A DNA stretch of 64,000 bases from Protula sp. h YS-2021 (taxonomy: Eukaryota > Annelida > Polychaeta > Sabellida > Serpulidae), in the NCBI GenBank assembly GCA_949752745.1, contig CATKHT010000117.1, forward strand, positions 1 through 64,000, read 5' to 3'. A program made the translations under genes and the position numbers. Below, in pieces: positions 23,901 to 33,946 of the stretch. The notes below the pieces were generated by a model. It searched no databases. It was not told the origin of the DNA and worked only from the letters and a program-made list of their open reading frames with translations. Position 1 is the stretch's first letter. Each line of letters begins with the position of its first letter.

Positions 23901-24982
23901 CTTGTCAAATTTTTGAGCATTTTGACATTTTAACATGAAAATATCAATTTTATTATAACTTCTACACACAATACAGGCATGAAATTTGCACCAATAATAG
24001 AATATTTCATGCACTATCAATCCATTTAAAATTTGTAGAAAAACATAATGGACTTTTAACGATACTCTCAAAACATTATCAAACGTATGGGTTAGGGTAT
24101 CGGGTTGGGGTATTGGGTTAGGTTATGTGTTAGGCTTAGGGTTGGATTGGATAAAGGTTGTCTTGTGATTGACTTAGAATATTTTATAAGGCTTGTGTTG
24201 GGTAAGGTTTGGGTTGGGTTTGGCTGGGTTGGGGTTGGGTCAAGGTTGAGTTTTGTTGGACTTAGAATATTTTTGCACAAGGTTGGTTCAGGGTCAGGGT
24301 TGGGGTAAGGGTCGGGGTCAGGGTCAAGGGTGGGGTCAGGGTCGGGATCAGGGTTGGGGTCGGGGTCAGGGTTAGGGTCGGGGTCAGGGTCAGGGTTGGG
24401 GTCAGGGTCAGGGTCAGGGTTAGGGTCAGGGGTAAGGGTCAGGGTTAGGGTCAAGGTTGTGTCAAGGTTGAGTTGTGTTGGACTTAGAATATTTTTCAAA
24501 GGGTTAGGGTCAGGGTCAAGGGTTAGGGTCAGGGTCAGGGTTATGGTCAAGGGTTGGGTCAAGGTTGAGTTGTTTTGGACTTAGAATATTTTTCAAAGGT
24601 TTAGGGTCAGGGTCAAGGGTTAGGGTCAGGGTCAGGGTTGAAGGTCAAGGGTTGGGTCAAGGTTAAGTTGTGTTGGACTTAGAATATTTTTATAGGGTTG
24701 GGTCAGGGGTCAGGGTCAGGGTCAAGGTTGGGGTCAGGGTCGGGGTCAGGGTCGAAGTCAAGGTTGGGGTCAGGGTCAGGCTTAGGGTCAGGGTCAGAGT
24801 TGGGGTCAGGGTCAGGGTTAGGGTCAAACCCTGGGTTGCATTTTCTTGCGTTTATAGGGTTGCGACCCGGGGTTATCTTGGGGTAACCTAGGGTTACACC
24901 TGTCAATCAAGAGTTTTTTTCTATCATTTCTTTGGTCCACAGAGCCGTGGTCCACAGAGCCATGTGCACCCTTAGCTCTATA
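20934..24982 (+). repeat. Two tandem subtelomeric A units
   Basis: Units 20934-22957 (2,024 bp, nine-T run near 21188) and 22958-24982 (2,025 bp, ten-T run). Apart from that T run I see no differences. The length change moves the minus-strand frame in the core from 61 to 81 aa, which argues against coding constraint. Confidence 0.94.
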
Positions 24983-25065
24983 CCCTAACCCTAACACTAA
25001 CCCTAACCCTAACCCTAACCCTAACCCTAACCCTAACCCTAACCCTAACCCTAACCCTAACCCTA
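24983..25065 (-). repeat. Interstitial telomere tract T6
   Basis: About 14 CCCTAA hexamers with one CACTAA near 24994. It joins an A unit at the standard boundary on the left and the 59-bp B-tail stub on the right. Confidence 0.97.
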
Positions 25066-25124
25066 TCATTTAGATGGACACAGAGCCATATGGACACAGA
25101 GCCATGTGCACCCTCATCTCTATA
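25066..25124 (+). repeat. 59-bp stub of a B-type unit tail
   Basis: Same truncated tail as 698-756 and 2583-2641. From here to 29364 the sequence parallels 2583-6881 at a constant offset of 22,483. Confidence 0.9.
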
Positions 25125-28100
25125 CCCTAACCGTAACCCTACTAACCCTCTACTAAAAGTCTACTGACCCTTGGGTTATGGGTTAGGGCTAACCCTTGTT
25201 ACGAACTAATAGGTAATAAAATGCCAAAATCATCCCTATACCCTAACCTCTAACCCCATAACTCTATACCATAACCCAACCCATAACCCTGACCCTAACC
25301 CAATCCTAACCCTAATCCCTAACCCAAGTATTTCTCGAGTTATAGCGATTAAGTTGGCAGAAACAGCCCAATAACGCATTTTTTTTGGTAATAACTTCGT
25401 GAAAAATCGTTTATTTTAACAGAAATAGGCAGAAACGTGCGCGTTATAATACTATTTTATTTGTGTTGGAACTTATTTATCAAAAATTTTGACAAAAAAT
25501 ATTAAAATTTTCACTTATGCAAAAAAATGCAGGTAAGGTGCACAGGTTAAACAACGTCATGCGACAGATATCATGACATGACGACTTTATGAATAAATAA
25601 GAATAAATGTGTTTTGGTAGGAACCATTAGAGTCAGAAGATTATTTTGGTGCAATTTGAGCCATGAAAGACTAAGGGATGGGGTCGAAATTTAAAAAACG
25701 GGAATTGGTCCCGAGGTAGCAGACACACCATATTTTTGGGGCATTGTTGACATTAAACTCAATTTTTGTTATGCTTGTCATAAGAGTAGGAGAATTATTT
25801 TAACAGGGCTACAAACTACATTCAATTGCTTTAAAACGCTATATAATTTATGACGATACCTTAAAGACTTTTTCAAAAACATTTAAAAAACGCATGAAAT
25901 TTGGGGTAAAATTTGGCCCATTATTTAAAAATGTCATTTCTTTATAACTTCTAGATAAAATAGAGCCAAAATATTTATGTCACTTATATATCATTGCAAC
26001 ACTATTACGCGGTATAAAGTTTGTAAAAATCCATTAAGGGCTTTTGACGATATGGTAAAAAAATTGTCAATTTTTTTAGCATTTTGACATTTTAACATGA
26101 AAATATCAATTTTATTATAACTTCTACACATAATACAGGCATGACATTTGCAATAATAATAGAATATTTCATGCACTATTAAACCATATAAAATTTGTAG
26201 AAAAACATCATGGACTTTTAACGATATTGTCAAAACATTATCAAACGTTTTCTCCACTTTCAGTATGGGTTAGGGTATCGGGTTGGGGTATTGGGTTAGG
26301 TTATGTGTCAGGCTTACGGTTGGGTTGGATCAAGGTTGCCTTGTGATTGACTTAGAATATTTTATAAGGCTTGTGTTGGGTAAGGGTTGGGTTGATGTTG
26401 GGTCAAGGTTGAGTTTTGTTGGACTTAGAATATTTTTTACAGGCTTGGTTCAGGGTCAGGGTTGGGGTAAGGGTCGGGGTCAGGGTTAAGGGTGGGGTCA
26501 GGGTCGGGGTCAGGGTCAGGGTTGGGGTCAGGGTTAGGGTCGGGGTCAGGGTCAGGGTTAGGGTCAGGGTCAGGGTCAGGGTTGGGGTCAGGGTTAGGGT
26601 CGGGGTCAGGGTCAGGGTTAGGGTCAGGGTTAGGGTCAGGGTCAAGGTTGTGTCAATGTTGAGTTGTGTTGGACTTAGAATATTTTTCAAAGGGTTAGGG
26701 TCAGGGTCAAGGGTTAGGGTCAGGGTTAAGGTCAAGGGTTGGGTTAAGGTTGAGTTATTTTGGACTTAGAATATTTTTCAAAGGGTTAGGGTCAGGGTCA
26801 AGGGTTAGGGTCAGGGTTAAGGTCAAGGGTTGGGTTAAGGTTGAGTTATTTTGGACTTAGAATATTTTTCAAAGGGTTAGGGTCAGGGTCAAGAGTTAGG
26901 GTCAGGGTCAGGGTTAAGGTCAAGGGTTGGGTCAAGGTTAAGTTGTGTTGGACTTAGAATATTTTTACAGGGTTGGGTCAGGGTTAGGGTCAGGGTCAAG
27001 GTTGGGGTCAGGGTCGGGGTCAGGGTCAAGGTCAAGGTTGGGGTCAGGGTCAGGGTCAGGGTTGGGGTCAGGGTCACGGTTAGGGTCTAAACCCGGGTTG
27101 CATTTTCTTGCGTTTAAAGGGTTGCGACCCGGGGTTACCTTGGAGTAACCTAGGGTTACACCTGTCAATCAAGAGTTTTTTTCTATCATTTAGATGGACA
27201 CAGAGCCATATGGACACAGAGCCATGTGCACCCTCATCTCTATACCCTAACCGTAACCATATTAACCCTCTAGTAAAAATCTACTGACCCTTGGGTTATG
27301 GGTTAGGGCTAACCCTTGTTACGAACTAATAGGTAATAAAATGCCAAAATCATCATTATACCCTAACCTCTAACCCAATAACTCTATACCATAACCCAAC
27401 CCATAACCCTGACCCTAACCCAACCCTAACCCTAATCCCTAACCCAAGTATTTCTCGAGTTATAGGGATTAAGTTGGCAGAAACAGCCCAATAACGCATT
27501 TTTTTGGTAATAACTTCGTGAAAAATCGTTTATTTTAACAGAAATAAGGCAGAAACGTGCGCGTAATAATACTATTTTATTTGTGTTCGAACTTATTTAT
27601 CAAAAATTCTGACAAAAAATATGAACAGTTTCACTTATGCAAAAAAATGCAGGTAAGGTGCACAGGTTAAACAACGTCATGCGACTAATATCATGACATG
27701 ACGACTTTATGAATAAATAAGAATAAATGTGTTTTTGTAGGAACCCTTAGAATCAGAGGATTATTTTGGTGCAATTTGAGTCCTGAAAGACTAAGGAAAG
27801 CGGTTGAAATTTAAAAAACGGGACTTGGTCTCGAGGTAGCAGAGACACCATAATTTTTAGGCATCGTTGACCTTAAACTCAATTTTTGTTATGCTTGTCA
27901 TAGTAGTAGGAAAATTATTTTAACAGGGCTACAAACTGCGTTCAAGGGCTTTAAAACGCTATATAATTTATGACGATACCTTAAAGACTTTTTCAAAAAC
28001 ATTTAAAAAACGCATGAAATTTGGGGTAAAATTTGGCCCATTATTTAAAAATGTCATTTCTTTATAACTTCTAGATAAAATAGAGCCAAAATATTTATGT

Positions 28101-29364
28101 CACTTATATATCATTGCAACACTATTACGCGGTATAAAGTTTGTAAAAATCCATTAAGGGCTTTTGACGATATGGTCAAAAAATTGTCAATTTTTTTAGC
28201 ATTTTGACATTTTAACATGAAAATATCAATTTTATTATAACTTCTACACATAATACAGGCATGACATTTGCAATAATAATAGAATATTTCATGCACTATT
28301 AAACCATATAAAATTTGTAGAAAAACATCATGGACTTTTAACGATATTGTCAAAACATTATCAAACGTTTTCTCCACTTTCAGTATGGGTTAGGGTATCG
28401 GGTTGGGGTATTGGGTTAGGTTATGTGTCAGGCTTACGGTTGGGTTGGATCAAGGTTGCCTTGTGATTGACTTAGAATATTTTATAAGGCTTGTGTTGGG
28501 TAAGGGTTGGGTTGATGTTGGGTCAAGGTTGAGTTTTGTTGGACTTAGAATATTTTTTACAGGCTTGGTTCAGGGTCAGGGTTGGGGTAAGGGTCGGGGT
28601 CAGGGTTAAGGGTGGGGTCAGGGTCGGGGTCAGGGTCAGGGTTGGGGTCAGGGTTAGGGTCGGGGTCAGGGTCAGGGTTAGGGTCAGGGTCAGGGTCAGG
28701 GTTGGGGTCAGGGTTAGGGTCGGGGTCAGGGTCAGGGTTAGGGTCAGGGTTAGGGTCAGGGTCAAGGTTGTGTCAATGTTGAGTTGTGTTGGACTTAGAA
28801 TATTTTTCAAAGGGTTAGGGTCAGGGTCAAGGGTTAGGGTCAGGGTTAAGGTCAAGGGTTGGGTTAAGGTTGAGTTATTTTGGACTTAGAATATTTTTCA
28901 AAGGGTTAGGGTCAGGGTCAAGGGTTAGGGTCAGGGTTAAGGTCAAGGGTTGGGTTAAGGTTGAGTTATTTTGGACTTAGAATATTTTTCAAAGGGTTAG
29001 GGTCAGGGTCAAGAGTTAGGGTCAGGGTCAGGGTTAAGGTCAAGGGTTGGGTCAAGGTTAAGTTGTGTTGGACTTAGAATATTTTTACAGGGTTGGGTCA
29101 GGGTTAGGGTCAGGGTCAAGGTTGGGGTCAGGGTCGGGGTCAGGGTCAAGGTCAAGGTTGGGGTCAGGGTCAGGGTCAGGGTTGGGGTCAGGGTCACGGT
29201 TAGGGTCTAAACCCGGGTTGCATTTTCTTGCGTTTAAAGGGTTGCGACCCGGGGTTACCTTGGAGTAACCTAGGGTTACACCTGTCAATCAAGAGTTTTT
29301 TTCTATCATTTAGATGGACACAGAGCCATATGGACACAGAGCCATGTGCACCCTCATCTCTATA
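25125..29364 (+). repeat. Tandem B' and B subtelomeric units
   Basis: B' 25125-27244 and B 27245-29364, 2,120 bp each, correspond to 2642-6881. Contents are as described there: C-rich start, AT core, G-rich block with TTGGACTTAGAATATTTT boxes, paired-box tail. Where the left copy continues into a second B unit, this copy is followed by telomere tract T7 at the same CTCTATA boundary. Confidence 0.93.
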
Positions 29365-29542
29365 CCCTAACCCTAACACTAACCCTAACCCTAACCCTAA
29401 CCCTAACCCTAACCCTAACCCTAACCTAACACTAACCCTAACCCTAACCCTAACCCTAACACTAACCCTACACCCTAACCCTAACTAACCCTAACCCTAA
29501 CCCTAACCCTAACCCTAACCCTAACCCTAACCCTAACCCTAA
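29365..29542 (-). repeat. Interstitial telomere tract T7
   Basis: CCCTAA hexamers with several variants (CACTAA near 29376, 29430 and 29460, plus CTACACCCTAA and an AACTAACC slip near 29470-29490). Left edge is the standard CTCTATA boundary. The right edge CCCTAA|TTATATC enters the unique segment. It may be the left half of one tract split from T8. Confidence 0.96.
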
Positions 29543-30805
29543 TTATATCACTGAAACCAGAACTTTTCTACCGAGTTTTCTTGATATCATAAAATTGATA
29601 CCTTTATAGATATTAATTTATTTGATATATGGTTTTATAATTTGGTATATTATGAGTGATCTAAGATAGTTTGTAATCCTTGCCTATTGTGTATTATGGA
29701 TAATTTTGGGGTTAAAAATTTTTCAAGTAGAAATATTCCGGTTTTTGGTTTTTGATATCTAACTTTGTCAAAACTTGTCAGAATGTTGTCAAATATAGTG
29801 TTAGATTTCTTAGATTTATTGCTTTATTGATTTAATATCTTAATTTGAAGAAAAAATGTTAACCCGGAGGAAAAAATCATTTGGAAGAAAAAATGAAGGT
29901 GAGGTGCACAAGTCATAATATGCGATCAATGTAAAGATGGAAAAAAATTTTCTACTTCTTATAAAGTATACAATAATATTTAATCAAATGCGGATTTTAT
30001 TGAAGTATGATTTAAACTTAATTTTGAGCGTGTACTATCAAAAATAAAAAAATACTAGCAAAAATCTGAATGAAATTTTTGGGTAGAAAAGTTCTGGTTT
30101 TTAACCCCAAAAATAGGGGGGTTCTCAACTTTAACTACATTTATATTATACTTATTGCTATTATTTAAAAACGAAATTTAAAGGAATTTTACCTCTATGA
30201 ATTACGTTTATTTTAGTATACTAGTCGTACAAAAAGCTTTCATGGTTTGGGATATTTCTAATTATGATGGGTGAAATTCATGTATCAAAAAATGCAATTT
30301 GGCAAAATATTTAAATGAATATTATTTTAAAAGTATACAAAAAGTGGTAATGTATTTAAGAATAATGCTGGTTTATCTTTTATATATACATGCAATGTGT
30401 AAAATGTAGTAATTGGGTTTGAAAACGTTTAATAACGTTGGAAAAACGTTATAAACAGACAAGACAATCATACTAATATAAAAGGTACAAGACTATGAGA
30501 TAAGTTTTGAAAAAAATTTGCAGCTTTAAATCAAATAAACATTTGCAGAGATGTTGCCTATATAATACTAAAAGGTTATATCACGTTATAAAACTTTTGC
30601 TGGTAACGTAAATGAAGTATTAAGTGTATGACGTCACAAAACGTCTTTATCTTCATTTTTCAAGTTTGTCTGTCAATTTTTTTCTAGAAAACTGTATATA
30701 GTTTGAGCTCTATGTTTATACTGTGTATGTTCCGTTTCATATGAATAATATTACGAAAGAAATTGTTTCAGTTCCATACTTTTTTGGGATTAAAATAAAT
30801 ATTAT
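29543..30805. other. AT-rich non-coding stretch at the left of the insertion
   Basis: No gene seen. An inverted GGTAGAAAAGTTCTGG-type copy lies at the left edge (CCAGAACTTTTCTACC at 29557-29572) and a forward copy near 30082. Around 29893-29925 GAGGTGCACA followed by ATATGCGATC faintly resembles the core of the subtelomeric units (AAGGTGCACAGG...CATGCGAC). The rest is AT-rich and unrecognised. Confidence 0.5.
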
Positions 30806-30950
30806 GTTATGTGGGTCGGTCGAAATGGTTATTTTGGCAGAGTTCGCAAACTTCTTGGTCCTATAGGGAGAAAATGGTTAGGAATATTGCCATAAATTTT
30901 GCAGGAAATAAGGCATATATTATGTTTACCAATAACGTGTATAAGACTTT
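30806..30950 (+). repeat. Diverged direct repeat, left copy
   Basis: GGTCGGTC, TTTTGGCAGA, AGAAAATGGTTA and TTTTGCAGG appear in order here and, with many differences, at 32872-33005 (TTCTTGCAGG at the end). The copies lie ~2.07 kb apart in the same orientation and bracket the recombinase fragment. Confidence 0.55.
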
Positions 30951-31135
30951 TAGCTGGGATAGTTAATAAAAGAGTTATGATATTTGAATGGATAGTCCCA
31001 TAAGGGTCGGTCGGGACCAGAGTATCTGATTTTTTTTTAAATTAATTCAAAAGTTATTTAAGAATTCGTTATTAAAGTTATTTGAACAAATGCGCCATTT
31101 AATTAGCTTTAAACAAAGCCATAAAATGTTTTTTC

Positions 31136-31351
31136 AGTTATGTATTAATCCTAGATACCGTCTTAAAGAACTTCTACGTCGACGATAATCAGGAGGTGTT
31201 TGAAGCACAGAAACTGATTCCTAAGACTATTCCGTTATCTGTCTTATAATCTGAGGAGTCTGAGCAACAGCGACTTGTTCCGCAACAGGGGCAAATTGAT
31301 GTTACTGCTCTTTTAAATTTAAGTTGTTATAAAGTCAATAAAATATTGTAG
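31136..31351 (+). pseudogene. Exon-like open frame with an in-frame stop; function unknown
   Basis: After TGTTTTTTCAG (an acceptor-like signal ending at 31136) one frame reads through ~36 codons with mixed, protein-like composition (for example LDTVLKNFYVDDNQEVFEAQ), meets TAA at 31247-31249, and continues in the same frame (EESEQQRLVPQQGQIDV) to TAG at 31349-31351. AATAAA lies at 31337-31342. It could be the decayed last exon of a host gene or of the mobile element. I recognise no family, and an open frame by chance remains possible. Confidence 0.25.
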
Positions 31352-31390
31352 GTTGCATGTGAAAAAAGTTATTTCTATTTGAAAACAAAG

Positions 31391-32090
31391 TAGCGGAGAC
31401 TCTCACATAGTCTCCGATACCTAACTCTAAGCCCCAAATAACTTCTTTAAAAGGTGTTCTACTTCGTTAATTTATTTCTTTAATCTTTTTGTAACAATTA
31501 AAAAGGGACGTAATGAACACTTTTATTGGCTAGACACATTTTCTTAGGGTAAAAAGTAGCATGAAAAATGATAGTCTCCGCTACCTAACATAAGGCTGTC
31601 TCCGCTACCTGAAAATTTTCCAGTTATTGGTTATTGCTCACTTAACTTAATCTGTTTCACTCGTTTTGTTGCGTTAACTCGGTTTTCGTTGAAGATAAAG
31701 TTGTTAGCAAATATATAAAACATCGTAATTGGCATATTAAAATAAATATTTATATTTGGAAATGAAGGTAGCGGAGACTCTAATGCAGTCTCCGCTACCT
31801 AACCCTAAACCCAAATAACTTTTTAAAAAGGTCGTTTATATCATATATTTTTCTCATTTAATTCTTTTCATCAACTGAAAAATGATGTAATGAGGAGTTT
31901 TAAAGGCTAGATACAGTTTTTGAGGGTACCACCTAGCCTGTAAAAACTAGAGTCTCCGCTACCTAACACCAGGCTGTCTCCGCTACCTCCATATTTTCAA
32001 GTTTTTGGTCAGTTAAATTATTCTTTTCAAGAGGCATTGTTGCGTTACATGGCTTTTCTTTTAAAATAAAGAATGTATCAAGTTAATAAC
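31391..32090. repeat. Two diverged tandem copies (~378 and ~322 bp) with GGTAGCGGAGACT palindromes
   Basis: Copy 1 is 31391-31768, copy 2 31769-32090. Each starts TAGCGGAGACTC, then an inverted AGTCTCCG(C/A)TACC, the shared CCAAATAACTT, and later two more CTCCGCTACCT motifs (31585 and 31608; 31956 and 31978). The second copy has a perfect 13-bp inverted repeat, 31767-31779 with 31787-31799, around a 7-nt loop; the first has two mismatches. These could be recombinase or other dimer binding sites, but that is inference. Confidence 0.75.
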
Positions 32091-32126
32091 ACCATGACCC
32101 TGACCCCAACCATGACCCTGACCCTA
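32091..32126 (-). repeat. Short CCCTGACC telomere-variant micro-tract
   Basis: Reads CATGACCCTGACCCC then AACCATGACCCTGACCC, ending at 32125. This is the minus-strand form of the GGGTCAGGGTCA seen in subtelomeric G-rich blocks. It sits at the left edge of the recombinase-bearing part and ends in the ATG of an unrecognised 90-codon frame. Confidence 0.7.
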
Positions 32127-32398
32127 TGGCTACTTGGCTTCCCAAGATTACGTCAGATTCAAGTGTACCGATAGCCGAACGTGACTGTAGACATTTCGAG
32201 GAGACGGTCAGTTTACGTTGGATTACCCTCTGCCTTTTGCAAGGGATACGTTGGGGTACCAAGTTTTGCCACTTGGGAGCATTGTCATCCAAATCCTTAG
32301 TTGTTTCGCCTCAGATTCTGGTGCGTAATTTTGAAATAGAAATGGTTTTTGCATCGTGTCATTCAGAGAATGGAAAGGGTGCACAAGGATTCCACTAA
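32126..32398 (+). CDS. Unrecognised 90-codon open frame upstream of the recombinase fragment
   Basis: Opens at ATG 32126 and ends TAA at 32396-32398. The product (starts MATWLPKITSDSS, ends HSENGKGAQGFH) matches no family I recognise. Its last ~50 codons overlap the recombinase frame in another phase, so that end is probably a shadow. Its first part has balanced base use and could be upstream coding sequence of the same element in a shifted frame. No promoter or splice evidence. Low confidence that it is translated. Confidence 0.2.
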   Translation: MATWLPKITSDSSVPIAERDCRHFEETVSLRWITLCLLQGIRWGTKFCHLGALSSKSLVVSPQILVRNFEIEMVFASCHSENGKGAQGFH

Positions 32399-32710
32399 GA
32401 AAGTATATTTGTCACATTGGCGTTTGTTTGAGGCGTGGTGTATGGATAGGGGAATTGATCCCGTTGCTGTCACAGCTGTGACAGTCGCTGACTTCTTTTT
32501 GTATCTGCTTGAAGTCAGAAGGGTTTCGGTTGGATCGATTCTGACTTACCGCTCGGCTCTTACTTTTGTGTTGAAGAAGTCCTTGGGCTATGACTTATCT
32601 TGTCAGATTAGCTTAGGTCTTTACCGGCGGAGCGACCTATTGCAGATAGGACAGTGGTGTTTTGGGATTTGTCCTTCGTTTGGAAGTATCTGAGTAAAAT
32701 ATACGGATAA
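32340..32710 (+). pseudogene. DIRS/Ngaro-like tyrosine recombinase, N-terminal fragment with frameshift
   Basis: An open frame from 32340 (first ATG 32370) encodes a core-binding, SAM-like N-terminal domain: STKKVYLSHWRLFEAWC, then RGIDPVAVT, a VADFFLYLLE helix, SVGSILTYRSALTFVLKK. Near 32610-32618 the homologous reading moves to another frame, giving ERPIADRTVVFWDLSFVWKYL, where related proteins have an ERP...WDL segment, and stops at TAA 32708-32710. The catalytic C-terminal domain (R...HxxR...Y) is absent, so it cannot be an active recombinase. Family known from DIRS-type retroelements and related recombinases of invertebrates and fish; the element type is inferred. Confidence 0.7.
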
Positions 32711-33370
32711 ACAGTTGATAACAAAAAGGGATTATTATAAAATATAAGAAAGTTCAAATCAACAACCCTTACACCGGATACATATATTGTTCTAAAGGAT
32801 ACTCGTTTGTCCATAAAAAGGTCAGTGATTTTCTGCTATAATTATTATTGTTATAGATTATTATAAGGCAGAGTGGGAGTCGGTCAGGGTTGCCATTTTG
32901 GCAGATTTCTCAAATTTCTTTGCGCTATCGAGAGAAAATGGTTAAGAGTATTCTTACTATTCTTGCAGGAGATTACAATAAAGTATATAAATCGCTTAGT
33001 TGCGGTAATAAGTAAAAAAAATATGGATTACTGTCAGGTTAACAAAGCAAAATTCTAGAATATGCCAAAAATACAAGGCATACGCTAGCTGGCATTTCTT
33101 GTCAAGTGTGACGTATATGAAATGTGTTGTTAATATGTGCAAAATATTACGTCGAAACACACAAGAGTGACAGAAATAAATTAACCCAAATACTGGCATG
33201 ATATAAAGTAATATATAAAAAAAGAAATCATAAATTCTTAAATTCTCATACGTTCAGTCTGTCTTGCTGTTACAAAAACTAACATTTAGAGACTTGGAGA
33301 CTTTATAAAATACATTTCTGATACTCTTAGATTACTTCCGGTGTTACTGCGCACGCGCAAAGTTATTTGG
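32711..33370. other. AT-rich stretch right of the recombinase fragment
   Basis: No gene seen; frames at 32608-32814 (-), 32873-33058 (+) and 32996-33199 (-) are short, AT-driven and unrecognised. The right copy of the diverged direct repeat lies at 32872-33005. Confidence 0.5.
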
Positions 33371-33872
33371 ATCTCGGTAGAAAAGTTCGGGTCAAAAAGA
33401 TCTAAGACTAGTTTCGGGTTAAGCTTAAATTTATCATTTATAACTGGATTTTAAGGTCGCCACATAAACAAAACTTACATATTTCAAATGAACAAACGCA
33501 TGAAACAAAGATACGCAAACATTTTAAAGAAATAAAGGTACAGCGACACATTTTTTAAAAATATACATTTTGTTGAGTATTTTTCTTAATATTGTATTAT
33601 ATGCAATATCCGAGCATAAAATTGCAATATTGTAGCATAAAACACTGCATAATTGCAAAATTACAGTTTAAAACACAATAAATAACAAATTATAAGCATT
33701 TAAAATTTAAGCAGAAAAGTTCCAAAAACAAGGTAGAAAAGTTCTGGTTTCGGTAGAAAAGTTCTGGTTTCGGTCGAAAAGGTCCAGTAGAAAAGTTCTG
33801 GTTTCGGTCGAAAAGTTCGGGTTTCGGTAGAAAAGGTCGGGTACCAAACCAGACCTTTTCTACCTGGAAATC
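33371..33872 (+). repeat. GGTAGAAAAGTTCTGG minisatellite and terminal palindrome
   Basis: After one copy near 33377 and ~330 bp of AT-rich sequence, copies of G(G)T(A/C)GAAAAG(T/G)TC recur about every 20 bp near 33713, 33732, 33752, 33772, 33786, 33806 and 33826. The array ends in a perfect 13-bp inverted repeat, 33826-33838 with 33852-33864 (GGTAGAAAAGGTC / GACCTTTTCTACC), 8 bp before the telomere tract. Confidence 0.8.
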
Positions 33873-33946
33873 TAACCCTAACCCTAACCCTAACCCTAAC
33901 CCTAACCCTAACCCTAACCCTAACCCTAACCCTAACCCTAACCCTA
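33873..33946 (-). repeat. Interstitial telomere tract T8
   Basis: About 12 perfect CCCTAA hexamers, entered in phase CTAACCC. The right junction CCCTA|CAACAATATT enters the A core (native ATTACAACAATATT), sharing TA. With T5, one of two tracts not preceded by CTCTATA. Confidence 0.97.

Larger units (their letters stand above)
29543..33872. mobile_element. 4.3-kb unique AT-rich segment between two telomere tracts; probable decayed insertion
   Basis: The only single-copy stretch in the window. Both sides are CCCTAA tracts in the same orientation: left ends CCCTAA, right begins CTAACCC, so a CTAA duplication is possible. Its edges carry GGTAGAAAAGTTCTGG-type sequence in opposite orientation (inverted at ~29554-29574, forward at 33732 onward). 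It contains a DIRS-like recombinase fragment (32340-32710), palindrome-bearing tandem repeats (31391-32090) and a diverged direct repeat (30806-30950 and 32872-33005). Whether it is one element or a composite is unclear. Confidence 0.5.

Noticed and set aside
32608..33199. Short frames at 32608-32814 (-), 32873-33058 (+) and 32996-33199 (-)
   Set aside because: AT-rich, no recognisable domain, one overlaps the recombinase remnant antisense, another lies on the diverged direct repeat.
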